Shown: positions 24,165 to 35,085 of the stretch, one piece after another
Layout of the letters: the number at the start of each line of letters is the position of its first letter
How positions within the stretch are numbered: the stretch's first letter is position 1
Source of the DNA: Mytilus galloprovincialis
Taxonomy: Eukaryota; Mollusca; Bivalvia; Mytilida; Mytilidae
Direction: 5' to 3'
Length of the DNA: 64,000 nucleotides
Assembly: GCF_965363235.1 (NCBI RefSeq)
Contig: NC_134843.1
Coordinates: 86,895,795 to 86,959,794 of the forward strand
The notes under the pieces: model-generated
What the model was told of the DNA's origin: nothing
Database searches by the model: none
What the model saw: the letters and a program-made list of their open reading frames with translations, nothing else
Made by a program: the position numbers and the translations under genes

Positions 24165-26335
24165 GGAATACATATGATACATGGCTTATCTTTGATAACG
24201 AAACTAACGTTTTTTTTGGGGTCAGTTATGAGATGCCAAAGATGCCCGTCCAAATCGACTTTAGTGTAGGGTGTAAACATACGTAAATATGTCAGCTTTG
24301 TATTGATACTTTATTTTTGTTCGTTTTGTTTTCCTTTCTTGAATTGAATAAAATACAAAATTATCTGTGTGTTGGAGTGTGTTCTTTTTGCAAAATAAAT
24401 ACTTACACTGACGAACGCCATTTGTTGTGTCGAAATTTCAGTACCATTTCAATATTTTCGTTGACCTAATAATGTATTCCTTTTGATGTGGTTTTATCCA
24501 TAGAAAATGGATTTCAACTGAAAGCATTGTAAAAACAGTGTATTAACACCAACTTAAGATCACCTTTTGAACCTATATTACGACAATAAGTAGTACTTTG
24601 CATGGACGGAAAAATAAATGTCACAAAAACACAATTGGCCACTGCTTGTAAGTTCTTATAGCATGTTAAATATAAAGTAACACCATATGCTTGTAATTTC
24701 TAAATTAATGATAGATATTTTATCTAGTCCTTCTGAAGCTCAGTGATTAGGACGACGAAACGCGCGTCTGGCGTACAAAATTCTTATCCTAGTATCTATG
24801 ATAACCCTTTGTCTCTGTCTGTAGTGATTCAGGATTTACTGCCAGAAATCTATGTATAATAGGTAATGCAGGAATTTCGATACGACAAATTACTCAAACT
24901 ATTTTTTAAACTCTCTAATAAATACAATTATCTTACCTCCTATACATTTCTAGCAATACGATTGTTTAAAAGCGTCCGCGTGGAGACCGTGTATATTCAA
25001 TATTAGGTTAGTAGGGAGGCGGGGCTGAATTCAATACACGGTTAGTAGTAGATTTTCGACTTTGGCACTGTTTGATTATTTAAAAGTATTGAAAGTTGTG
25101 TTTAATATTGTTATATCAAGGTTATTAATAATAATAAATTGTTTGCAGTATTTTTTTTACTGCAGACCAATGGAAGAAGGTTCTTAAAATTGAACACTTG
25201 AACACTTTAGTATAGAAATAAGAAGATGTGTTATGATAGCAAGTGAGACAACTCTAGTTTAAATTCGTTACACATTGTGCTAGTGACATAATTTTGATGT
25301 ATTTGAGCCTACGATTTTGCAATTTGATTAGGAACTTTCCTTTTTAAATATTCCTCAGAGTTCGGTATTTTTATGATTTTACTTTTTGTTAGTTCTCTTG
25401 GGGTTATGTTGTTTAGTTGCTAGTTTTCTTTGGGTTCGTGTTGCTTTTTTATTTTTAACTGCGATATGCTTTTCCTTTTTGTCAATGAGAGGATTTTTAT
25501 GAGCTTGGGCTTGTATTAGTACAACACAAGTCGGCAAGTAAGTTATTACTCATTGAAAACCGACTATACAAAAATCACAGATTCAGTCAACCTGAATAAA
25601 ATTACTATAAGTTCAATACTTTAACGATATAGAACTGAAACAAAAATCAGACAATTCCACAACCATACGTCCCTATTGATTTTTTTTCAATATATGTTTT
25701 TGTTATCAATTTTAATCCGTTGTTTTTTGTCGATTCATTAGTTAATACACACTTTGTCCTGTCAAGGCTTTTATAGCGGACTATATGGAATGTATTTTTC
25801 CTCATTGTTGTGTGTTGTATGGTTAACTTTATAGCTTTACCTCATCGACAATCATACAACATCTTAATGCTATACTACTTCTCTATAGAAGACACGGGGT
25901 TGGTATAAAAAAAGTGCTGATTGTTTTAGGAAACAGTTTGAGATTTTTTTTCATTTCTTTCACTCCCTTCTATGATTTATATATTTAATCGTATCAATGT
26001 TGGTTTGATATGAATTACAAAGTTTGGTGTTATCTAAACATTTTGGGTTAGCCTTCTCCATTTTCTTTTTTCTTTATCTCTTATTGAATAGCAGATATCG
26101 GTAACCTCTAATCAAATTAATTAGTTATTATGTGTTTATATGTGTATTCTATGGCATATATTTTAAATGGTAATTCACACGTCAACGGAACCACTGTTAA
26201 AGTTTATTACACATTTTACGTTTCCTTATAATAATTATTTAAATTCAGTCTTGAAACTATTTATGGTAGATTGAGTTTTTCAAATTGACATTGTGTTTTG
26301 TTTACCAGGATATATATCTATTACATAAGTGGTAA
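24165..26335. other. Spacer between B-box copies 1 and 2
   Basis: No gene is seen. It holds a decayed hammerhead (24733-24775) and a fragment of the dispersed repeat in minus orientation at about 25310-25390. A tail-repeat remnant lies near 25740-25880. A possible acceptor (GTTTTGTTTACCAG) lies just before the pseudogene near 26310. Confidence 0.5.
24733..24775 (+). ncRNA. Hammerhead ribozyme remnant
   Basis: The 3' half is intact: GACGAAACGCGCGTCTGGCGTAC. The 5' catalytic box is altered (CAGTGATTAG in place of CTGATGAG), so this copy should be inactive. Flanking text (TCCTAGTATCTATGATAAC) matches the other copies. Confidence 0.6.
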
Positions 26336-27968
26336 AAAAAAACCACTGGCGTCTCCTGTAACACCAGCCTTGTTTGTGAGAAAAGTACAAAAATTGAGTG
26401 GAAATGCATAAAATGCAATTATTTAATGTGCGAAGAATGTAAGAATAATATTCATACTAAATTTCATGAGGACCATACAGTTATAGAACTGTCAAAAATT
26501 GGAACAAAGGAAATAAACGAACCAAATTTGCATATACTTTGTAAAACTCATCCTGAGTTGAGGATAATTTTTTTTTGTACGACATGTCAACTGCTAGTAT
26601 GTCCATCTTGTGATACAAATAATCATAGTGGTCATGAAGTTGAAAGTTTGAAAGACCTTTACAAGGAAAAATTTAATAGTTTGAAATACTATCGAGATGA
26701 ACTTAAAGTCGAACTCAGTTGTCATGTAAAACGGGTATTGAGACGTAGATAAACTTAGAGAATAGCTTGTACGAAAGTGCCAAAAAAAGCTATCTTACAT
26801 CTTACATCAAGCAGAAAAGATGAAAGAAATGGTAGAAAATGAAACGAAAATTCAACTTAAAAAACTTGAAGATAGATGGAAAGAAATTAAAGACATACAG
26901 GAAGCAGGAAGTTCCGGCATAAGTGCAAAACAAGATTTAAGTACGAAAATCGAATCATTGACAACATCCCTTGATTCTGGTAATTTAAAAAAGTTAACAG
27001 AGACAGAAGTCTCTATCAATACATGGACACAACTGAGTAAGTCATACAGAGATGCGCATATTAATTCAATGAAATTAGAACAGGAAAATATTAGTTAAAA
27101 ACAAATTTCTGATATGTTCGGGGTATTGACTGATATCCAGTAGGACCATTAGGTAAAAGTAGAAGTACTTGGTTCATTCGACACTGATATAACGGTATAT
27201 ACTATTCAACCTTATTTAGATGGTGGTATAATGGTGAGTGACTATGACACTTGCTTGAAAATGATAGTTATGGGAACAGACGGCATTGAACAAAAGAAAG
27301 AAATTAAGGATATTGATGTTGTAGAGATGCTAGGAATTGATAGAGAAGAAGTGATTCTGTCTCTTGAAGGAAAATCAAAGCTTGTCAAGTTGAGAAATGA
27401 CGGAACAAAACAAGATTTTCAAGATTTTGAAGAATTGCTTCCTCGAGCTTTACACTTTACAAAATCCTGCAAGATCGTTATAGGAGTATGTGAAAAAGGT
27501 CCATTTGAGTTATCAGAAAATAGTATAAGACAAATAATCAATATGGAGCTCAGCGGAGATATATTACACACGTTTGAATTTGATGATGACAAAAAGCGAG
27601 TTGTTACATACCCGTTGAAAGCAACCTCGCACATTAATAACGATATGTATGTTATTGACTTACAGGAGCCCGTAAGTGGTCAAAGTCGGATTATATCACT
27701 TGCATATCCAAATAAGTTTGTGTGGGAATACAAAGGCGACAAAAGCATAAGTTCGCATTTTAAACCTATGAGCTTATCTGTTACTTCAGACGGTTACATT
27801 GCTGTGTTTGATACAAAATTCTTACATATCCTTTATACAAAAGGTACCTTAAAAGCACGTATTGACACACAAGATAACAATATACCGAACCCAACTTCAA
27901 TGTGCATAGACGCGAGTGGTAAAACGGATTGGGTGAAGACATCGAACATATTCGGTCTCCCTGTTTAG
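26336..27968 (+). pseudogene. B-box/TRIM-like pseudogene, middle copy
   Basis: Homologous along its length to the genes at 22376 and 32110 but broken. A B-box 1 (C-N-T-S-L-V-C ... WKCIKCNYLMCEEC) begins near 26355 with no start codon of the usual form. B-box 2 follows at 26530-26640, and the frame ends at 26752. Coiled coil resumes at 26820-27098. In-frame stops lie at about 27096, 27141 and 27150. The propeller half (IKDIDVVEMLGID, NNDMYVIDL, SLAYPNKFVWEY) runs 27190-27910. The C-terminal 30 residues of the intact genes are not conserved. It is more diverged from the two intact copies than they are from each other, so it is an older branch of the family. Confidence 0.85.
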
Positions 27969-28071
27969 ATCGAAACCCATTATTTCACCATGGATCACAT
28001 ATTAGTCGTGAATTTTTTAGGCTTTTGACGGATACATATACATATATGCAAGCACCTTTATTTGAAACCCA

Positions 28072-28348
28072 TTCTTTTGATTTTTTTAAATTCTTACACA
28101 ACACATTCGATTTGCATGCAGGTAATGGAAAGTAAACCATACATGAAAATAGTGTGATTTATATCTCGACACTCTTAGAATTTCATCGTGTTCATTTTAA
28201 ATGCAAAGCATTTCTTTTGAATTTTTTAATTCTTACAATACACATTCGGTTTGCATGCAGGTAAAGAAAAGTAAATCATACATGAAAATAGTGTCATTTA
28301 AATTTCGACACTCTTAGAATTTCATCGTGTTCAGTTTAAACGCAAAGC
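28072..28348 (+). repeat. Tandem duplication, about 141-bp unit
   Basis: Two copies beginning TCTTTTGA at 28072 and 28213 share TTTGCATGCAGGTAA, CATACATGAAAATAGTGT and CTCTTAGAATTTCATCGTGT. They lie just 3' of the B-box pseudogene. No coding meaning is seen. Confidence 0.8.
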
Positions 28349-28522
28349 AGCCGCAAATTTCATACTGTTCTCAGATTATCTCAGACTTTTTAAGACTGAA
28401 GTAAGTTTTTTAATGTGACTGATTGACATTTTACATTTGGAAAACATGAGTTATTTATAACATGTTATCATATTTATACTGAGTAGCTTTGACTTATTGC
28501 ATGTACTATTAAATTTTGATTC

Positions 28523-28569
28523 GAGCGTCACTGATGAGTCTTTAGTAGACGAAACGCGCGTCTGGCGTA
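28523..28569 (+). ncRNA. Type I hammerhead ribozyme, complete core
   Basis: All conserved parts are present in order: stem I strand AGCGTCA, box CTGATGA, stem II GTC-loop-GAC, box GAAA, a very short stem III (A-U and C-G closing GCGC), then the cleavage triplet GTC (28560-28562) and TGGCGTA. TGGCGT pairs with GCGTCA to close stem I. Outer AAATTT segments (about 28511 and 28575) can extend stem I. A short stem III is typical of animal satellite and retrozyme hammerheads, which work best as dimers. The flanks match the other copies here. Confidence 0.85.
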
Positions 28570-28984
28570 AATGAAATTTCAATCCTGGTATCTATGATGA
28601 GTTTATTTACATCGCATTTGTGTGTCTCCTGTCAATCTGATCTGTGCCGACCTGATGAGTAAAGCTCACATAAATGCTTAATCACAGCTCCCTCTGTTTC
28701 TAAACAGATAATTTATCTTGAATATGATAACGGCAGATTTTACAACACTTCATGGTGTTTAGCTATGTTCTTAAACCTTAAGATATCAGTAGTAATGTCA
28801 GTTAAGTTCCCTCCCCCCCCCCCTCCTCAAAAAAAATAATCCAGGATGCATGTTGAACATATTTAGATATAACAGTATGACGTAGAACCATGCCATTTCC
28901 ATGAGTCAACCCGAATGCACGTCCGCAACCTCAAGACGTGACGAAATTATATGAACGATCATTTAACATGAGCATGGCCCTCAA

Positions 28985-29135
28985 TTTTGATTATTCAATT
29001 CAAAAAATTCAAATTCAAAAAGCCAATTTTTTTTTTAAATCAATTTAAAAACTAAAAATTCAAAATTCAAAAATTTAAATATTCAAAAATTAAAAAAATT
29101 AAATATTCAAAAATTAAAAAAATTAATAACTTTCA
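28985..29135. repeat. Low-complexity AAATTCAAA tract
   Basis: Irregular repetition of ATTCAAAAATT-like words, about 90 percent A+T. A 13-base C/T run lies earlier at 28810-28825. Confidence 0.8.
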
Positions 29136-30289
29136 AAACTAAACAACACATTTGCATAAATGAAACTTTTTGTGAAAGGAAAATACATTTAGACCATTTT
29201 GAGCCAACATTCACTTGTCTATGAGTTTGCGTTAAAAATTCAGGATTAATGCGCTACATAGTACACTAATTTAAGATTTCCAGAAAACCTGGAGTTATTT
29301 TGGTAATACCTGTGTTTTCAAGATCAGAAATTAATTTTTAGACTTTAAACATTGGTTGAAAATTGGCATGTAGAAAGGTGAAACATCAACAATTCAGGAT
29401 ATACCTGGTTTCCTTGAAGTTAAACTTAAAATTTAGAAAGCTGTGAAAATTGCAAAATTTAGTTGAACAGATAGGGATTTTTAATTAGTGGTCTGACACC
29501 TTTAATTATCGTTTTTCTACCATAATTACATAAGCGAGGATAACACATGCGACTATGCATGGTTCCTATAGGACACAAAGGCATGATGATTAATCTATTG
29601 TGGAACGAAGAGAAGCGACACACAAAATGTAGTCTTCTCGTTTAATAGTATAGATTTACGTCATAAAGAGGAATACATAAAAAAAAACTGACAATTTTTC
29701 ATAATAAAGGAATTAAACAATGTATCATTTTGATGAAAATAAAGATAAAGATGTTCAAAGTCAAGAGGTTGTAACTAAGTGTGTATGCTTATTTGCTCTC
29801 AATCACTTTCTATTAATCTGGCCGTGAATTGTTTTTCTTTTGATTTGTTTCACAGTTTTTCAAGAAGGTTTTTTATGGCTTACTTTGCCGTATTGGAAAT
29901 TGATCTTTGTTGAAGACCGTACGAACAGTGCCCTGTATTGGTTTACCTCGTCGTTCTTTTGTCATTTATAAGATATCTACTTTTGTTGTCTCCCTTCACA
30001 TGCATGAAATACTTGCCACAGGGTTTTAAGCGAATTAAAATCAATCAGTCATCCTTTTCTGAAAATTTGCCATACATAAATATTTTAAGAATAAAATCTA
30101 AATTATTGTTAGTACCCTAAGAAGGTTTGTCGCAAATATGTCCCCTTCTTATGATAGGTATTTTGATAATTCACGAAAAATACATACGATACAGTGGGGA
30201 CTTTAATAACTCATAAATCGACAAACAAAATTACAAAGATTGTCAAAATCGAAAAAAAAGAAATGACGAACAAATCCACAATACACTAC
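29136..30289. other. Intergenic DNA with decayed tail repeat
   Basis: No gene is supported. A weak tail-repeat remnant (GTTGAAGACCGTACGAACAG) lies at about 29908. Confidence 0.4.
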
Positions 30290-30560
30290 GTAGGAAACTG
30301 AATAACACGAACTTAACCTAAATCCAAGTCTGTGCTAGGAAGCTTCGGAAGGTTAGCATTCTCTGCTCCCAATGTGGCACACGTCGTGTTGATCCTGCAA
30401 ATAGAAATCCTGTGAGAAGTCTCATTCGGTGATGTCATAAAAAAAGAATTCACAACGCAAAAGAAGTCGAGATCGTGATTCCGACAATTGGAAATTTATC
30501 CGAGGTCATCTTTGACACAGATATTTCATTTTGGTCAATCAACTCGTGCTGATCATAATA
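30290..30560 (-). mobile_element. Penelope-like 3' tail, minus strand, diverged
   Basis: Reverse-complement match to the tail at 8100-8280 and 17120-17280: it has the CAACACGACG, AGCAGAGAATGC and ACATCACCGAATGAGAC order. Non-coding fragment. Confidence 0.55.
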
Positions 30561-30694
30561 TTTTCGAAAGAATGACGTAAGCACTTAGAACCCTTGGTTC
30601 AATTGATTACTTAAACATAGACATAGTGATAAAACGAAACGACAATGGTCGGATGTATTATGACTTCAACAAAGGAATGCATCAATTGATCTCA

Positions 30695-30975
30695 GAAGAT
30701 GTGATATGAGTGACAACTCTCCATCCAAGTCACAATGAAAACCCATCACAGGTCAAAGTATGGTCTTCAACACGGAGCCTCGGCTCACAACGAATAGTAA
30801 GCTATAAAGATCCCAAATGTGACCAATGTAAAACAATTCAGAGCGGGCAACCAACGTTCCAATCTATATAAAAATCGAGAAACGAGAAACACTTATGAAC
30901 GACTTCATCAAACGAATGAACATCAGATTCCTGACTTAAAACAGGTGCAAACAAAAGCAGCGGGTTTCAACATTA
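30695..30975 (-). repeat. Dispersed 3'-tail repeat, minus strand
   Basis: Reverse complement contains GGATGGAGAGTTGTCACTC, GAAGACCATACTTTGACCTG and GTGAGCCGAGGCTCCGTG. It belongs to the same family as 20205-20475. Confidence 0.65.
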
Positions 30976-31389
30976 CAACACAGAAAGACACACTTTAAAA
31001 TTGAAATTTAAATGACTTAACTCACTCAAAAAAAAAAATAAACACAAGTAAACATAAACTAAACGAATAAATTTGAAAGCCCATTATTAAAGACTATTGC
31101 GGAAATTATACCAAATATTCCGGAAGCAAAAGTTCGCAGTAAAATTTGTGCAAAAATGGTTTTTGGTAGCTCCAGATGACAGAAGATATTTCGAAACTCT
31201 GTGTATAAAATTAACTCCAGTTAGAATGTACCGATTTTATAGTCTACCAGCATCAGAAATATTCCAAAAGCCGATGTCCAAAAATTTCGACGATTTTTAA
31301 TAAAGGGTTCAGTTCTATATATAACAATTAAAAAAATGACATATTGATATCGGATAATTAAAGATCTGAAAGACATTCTAAACTATCTC

Positions 31390-31600
31390 AGGACCTCCAT
31401 GATTTGGAGCACCTGAGATCACCCCCAGTTATGGATGGGGTTCGTGTAGCTTAGTCTTTTACATGGTGTCTTGTGTACTTCCATTTGTCTGTTTGTCTTT
31501 TAATTTTTAGCCATGGCGTTGTCAGTTCATTTTCAATCTATGAGTTTGACTGTCCCTCTGGTATCTTTTGTCCCTCTTTTGATTTCAATATATCTCAAAA
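31390..31600 (+). mobile_element. Penelope-like 3' tail fragment, plus strand
   Basis: Contains GGAGCACCTGAGATCACCCC, TTAGCCATGGCGTTGTCAG and TGAGTTTGACTGTCCCTC, the tail series also seen at 8250-8490. It lies 500 bases upstream of the third B-box copy. Confidence 0.65.
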
Positions 31601-32109
31601 AATTTCACAACCTTTTTGATTTGAATTACGAGGCCCTTAATATTTCAAATGCTCCTTGCATACAACAATTACAAATGTTATTATTAATTATATATGTAAT
31701 AAGACTTATCGTGTTTTCTTAATTTTACACATGTTTAACGTTACTTAAAAGTAATTCAGCATATCATTTGTATATTTATCAATTATGTAATTCTATTTTT
31801 TGATAAACAACTCTTACATCAAAATCTGGGACAAACACCCTTGACATATTCGTTTAAATTGAAAGAGGCCTTGATTGAGGATCAAGTAAACTTCACTCCA
31901 CAGAATGTCCACGAATTCCGTTTGTGGGCATACACAATCATAAATTCCAGTGAAAAATAAATGATTTGTAAAATTTAAACAAATAAAAATCATTGTTATG
32001 ACGTTTTTACTATGTATTATAAAAATGCACAACCTCATTGTTATCTATTGACTTAATATAACCTAGCACGTAATCTTTCCTCAAATCAATTTTATCTAGC
32101 TTACTGAAA

Positions 32110-33819
32110 ATGGCGACGTCAAATCTTGGAGAAGCGCAAATTCCTTGTGTATGTCATTTGTGTGAAGATGAAAAAGAAATAAGATGGAAATGCAAAGAAT
32201 GTTCCCTTTTGATGTGTGATAAATGCAAAAGGAAAGTACATGTAAAGTTCAAGGCAGCTGACGAACATACTGTCATCAAGGTAGAAGATATAGGGAAGGA
32301 TAGTTCGTTTAAGCCAAATCTTTTTGTTTTGTGTGAAGAACATCCTGAACAAAAGATTTGCATATTTTGTAAGAAGTGTAATCAGTTAGTCTGTCCTTTA
32401 TGTCTTTCTGAGAATCACAAAGATCATTATTTCGAGGGTTTGAAAGACGCATATGAGGAAAAATTTCAAAGTTTAAAATACTACCAGGACAAACTTAAGG
32501 AGGATTTGGCTTTCCATTCATTAAGTGAAAAAGAACTTAGTGTGAGGACAAAATCGAACAAGTCTTTTTACGAAAATTTAAGGAAAACTATTTTAGAACA
32601 AGAAGAAAGGTTAAAGAAGGCAATTGAGATTGAAACCAAGTCCAGACTTAAAATTCTCGAAGACCGAGTTAAAGAAATGAACATAGCGACAGTAAAGGCA
32701 CAACATACAAACGTCAACGCACAAAAAGAAGTAAGTTCGAATTTGGAATCAGTTAATTTAGCTATCAATACAGGTAGCTTGAAAACTGTAATTCAAACAG
32801 AACAATGTGTTAAGTCTTGGATAGAGCCCGAAAAGACTTATCGGGTTATTGATATCAATCCAATAGAACTAAATTGTGGTTCAATTGACCAAACTCAAGT
32901 TTCGAAAATGTTTGGATCGTTAGAAGACGTTTCGCATACAGTACAATTTGAAGTCCTTCATTCTTACAGAAGTAAAGCCATTTTCAATAACATACAGCCT
33001 TGCCAAGATGGGTCAGTTTGGGTGAGTGATAAATACTCATGCTTGAGAAAAATGGATTTGGGAAGCGAGATTCAACAACGAAAAGAAGTTAAAGATCTAA
33101 GTGTTGAAGCTATGCTCGAAAGTCACGAAGGAGAAGTAATTTTATCCCTTTCCGGCCAATCAAAACTTGTAACATTAACGAACGACGGTAACTTAAAGGA
33201 TTTCATAGATTTTTCGCCATTAATTGCCCTGCCACTACATATAACAAAATCTGGTAGGATAGTTGTTGGTATTTGTGAAGAAATTTCGTATAAACTGTCA
33301 ACAAGTAGTGTAAGGAAACTAATCATTATTGAGGCGAGTGGGAAAAAATTGCATACATTTGAATTCGATGATAACCAGAAACGAATATTAACATATGCTG
33401 TGAAGGCAACAACAAATATCAACAATGATTTGTATGTAATAGACAAGACATCTGAATACAAACACGGCCGCCTTCTATCGCTTGCCTATCCAAATAAGGT
33501 AATGTGGACGTATACGGGAAATACAACTATAAACTCAAAACTTCAGTTCAAACCTAATAGCCTCGCTGTAACTGCAACCGGAAATATTGTTTTGTTAGAC
33601 ACCGATACTAAAGTTCTACATATTTTAGATATAACAGGTGCTTTAAAAACCTTTGTATCTTTATTAAACTATCACGTGTATAGTCCCGAGTCTATGTGTA
33701 TTGACGTCCTTGGGAGAATGTGGATAAGCTGTGGAGGATTGTCCTCAGATTCTTATATGACTATTTTAACTAACATGTTTCAAGGAATGCTCTTAGTAAT
33801 GTCTTTTGCTGGGTTTTGA
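32110..33819 (+). CDS. RING-less TRIM-like B-box protein, copy 3 (569 aa)
   Basis: Intact single-exon paralogue of 22376-24100, with roughly four in five residues identical by eye. B-box 1 (CHLCEDEKEIRWKCKEC) is at residues 14-50 and B-box 2 (CEEHPEQKICIFCKKC) at about 73-105, followed by coiled coil to about 230. The propeller half ends in the same motif GRMWISCGGLSSDSYMT. It has no RING finger. It starts MATSNLGEAQ, 10 bases after an acceptor TTTTATCTAG (ending 32099), exactly as in copy 1. About 265 bases of 5' flank are also shared with copy 1, so the promoter-proximal intron was duplicated with the gene. Likely cytoplasmic; the function is unassigned. Confidence 0.9.
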   Translation: MATSNLGEAQIPCVCHLCEDEKEIRWKCKECSLLMCDKCKRKVHVKFKAADEHTVIKVEDIGKDSSFKPNLFVLCEEHPEQKICIFCKKCNQLVCPLCLSENHKDHYFEGLKDAYEEKFQSLKYYQDKLKEDLAFHSLSEKELSVRTKSNKSFYENLRKTILEQEERLKKAIEIETKSRLKILEDRVKEMNIATVKAQHTNVNAQKEVSSNLESVNLAINTGSLKTVIQTEQCVKSWIEPEKTYRVIDINPIELNCGSIDQTQVSKMFGSLEDVSHTVQFEVLHSYRSKAIFNNIQPCQDGSVWVSDKYSCLRKMDLGSEIQQRKEVKDLSVEAMLESHEGEVILSLSGQSKLVTLTNDGNLKDFIDFSPLIALPLHITKSGRIVVGICEEISYKLSTSSVRKLIIIEASGKKLHTFEFDDNQKRILTYAVKATTNINNDLYVIDKTSEYKHGRLLSLAYPNKVMWTYTGNTTINSKLQFKPNSLAVTATGNIVLLDTDTKVLHILDITGALKTFVSLLNYHVYSPESMCIDVLGRMWISCGGLSSDSYMTILTNMFQGMLLVMSFAGF

Positions 33820-34029
33820 AATTAAAGATAAATTCAATGTATCGCTTGTGTTAGTATTTACTTTTATGAATCAATTTCAAAGAAGTGCAATTTGTAATCT
33901 TAGACATGCAGGAAACACATTGTTTATACAACTCGAATTTGTTCAAATTGACAACAAAATGATTATTGCGTCAGTAACGGGATTTCAGAGATACAGGTTC
34001 GCGTCTTCCTAATTTTTGTGGATGTAAAA

Positions 34030-34600
34030 AGTAATGTCAGAAAAATACTGAACTCCGAGGAAAATTCAAAACGGAAAGTCCCTAATCAAATGGCAAAATC
34101 AAATGATAAAACACATCAAACGAATGGACAACAACTGTCAGATTCCTGACTTGGTAAAAGCATTTTCAAATGTAAAAAATGATAGATTGAACCACGGGGG
34201 GGGGGGGGGGGGGGTCTCAACATGGGATTTTGGGTACAGGTGTGCAGCTGGGATTTTAAAAACACCCCCCATTCATATATTGAATAATTGTGAAATCCCT
34301 ACCTATACATATATTTCACAGCGAAATCATAACCCATTGATATATTTATCACCCATTGATATATCACAATCGGTCAATTACTACCTATTGATATATTTCC
34401 TCGGTAAAATTGCACCCCATTGATATATTTGACGGATCAAAAAAGGGACCCATTCCAGCGGCACATATGTATATACCTTTATATAGGAAGAGACCCCCCC
34501 CCCCCGTGGATTGAACCTGGTTTTATAGCGCTAAACCTCGCACCTTAACGACAGGCGCATCAAATTATATCATTTGACAACGATGTGCGAAAAAATGTCT
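34030..34600 (+). repeat. Dispersed mussel-type repeat split by a MITE
   Basis: The left part 34030-34192 carries ATACTGAACTCCGAGGAAAA and AAAGTCCCTAATCAAATGGC. The right part from 34509 resumes at GATTGAACCTGGTTTTATAG and runs past the ACAGGCGCATCAAATT block. The two parts are separated by the element at 34193-34508. Confidence 0.8.
34193..34508. mobile_element. 316-bp hAT-like MITE with G-tract ends
   Basis: The left end is CACGGGGG, running into a long G run and then TCTC. The right end is GAGA, a C run, then CCCCCGTG. It is flanked by perfect 8-base direct repeats GATTGAAC (34185-34192 and 34509-34516), and other copies of the host repeat show the uninterrupted sequence. Eight-base duplications are typical of hAT elements. 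The interior has several copies of ACCCATTGATATAT. No transposase is present. Confidence 0.8.
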
Positions 34601-34621
34601 CAAATAGAACAACAACATGAA

Positions 34622-34850
34622 TCCCACCAAAACTGGGGGTGATTTCAGGTGCTCCGGAAGGGTAAGCAGATCCTGTTTTACATTAGACACCTGTCGTATT
34701 GCTCATGTTATTACAAAGCCTGAAAATAGTCTAATTCGGTAGGTCACATTCGTGAAAAGGGAAGGGGATGGTATGAAATGAAATGGTTACAATTGGGAAG
34801 CTGAAATCATCTCTTTGGTCGTAACGTTTTGTTTTCAACCGACCCTCATA
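34622..34850 (-). mobile_element. Penelope-like 3' tail, minus strand
   Basis: Reverse complement has GGAGCACCTGAAATCACCCC, AGCAATACGACAGGTGTC and GAATGTGACCTACCGAATTA, which match 8160-8290 and 17190-17280. Confidence 0.65.
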
Positions 34851-34864
34851 GTCAATTTCCAGAT

Positions 34865-35085
34865 TTAAGTCCTAATCAAATGGCAAAATCAAAAGCTTAA
34901 ACACATCAAACGAATGGATAACAACTGTCATATTCCTGTCTTGGTACCGGCATTTTTTTATGCTGAAAATGGTGGATTGAACCTCTTTTTATAACCTTAA
35001 CCTCGCACTTGTATGACAGTCGCATCAAATTCCATTATATTTACAACGATGCGTGAACAAAATAGAGGGGAAAAAAAGTTAAATT
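34865..35085 (+). repeat. Dispersed mussel-type repeat
   Basis: Contains AAGTCCTAATCAAATGGCAA, GAAAATGGTGGATTGAACCT and GCACTTGTATGACAGTCGCA. It belongs to the same family as 20985-21290. Confidence 0.7.

Noticed and set aside
28652-28680. Another CTGATGAG box
   Set aside because: No GAAA box or stem II follows, so not a hammerhead.
33123-33461. 112-codon frame antisense to the B-box gene (and a similar one at 22385-22750)
   Set aside because: Shadow frames of the conserved coding strand, with low codon plausibility.
34196-34213. G run as an assembly artefact
   Set aside because: A matching C run at the opposite element end and the 8-bp duplication fit a real inverted repeat, although exact run length may be unreliable.
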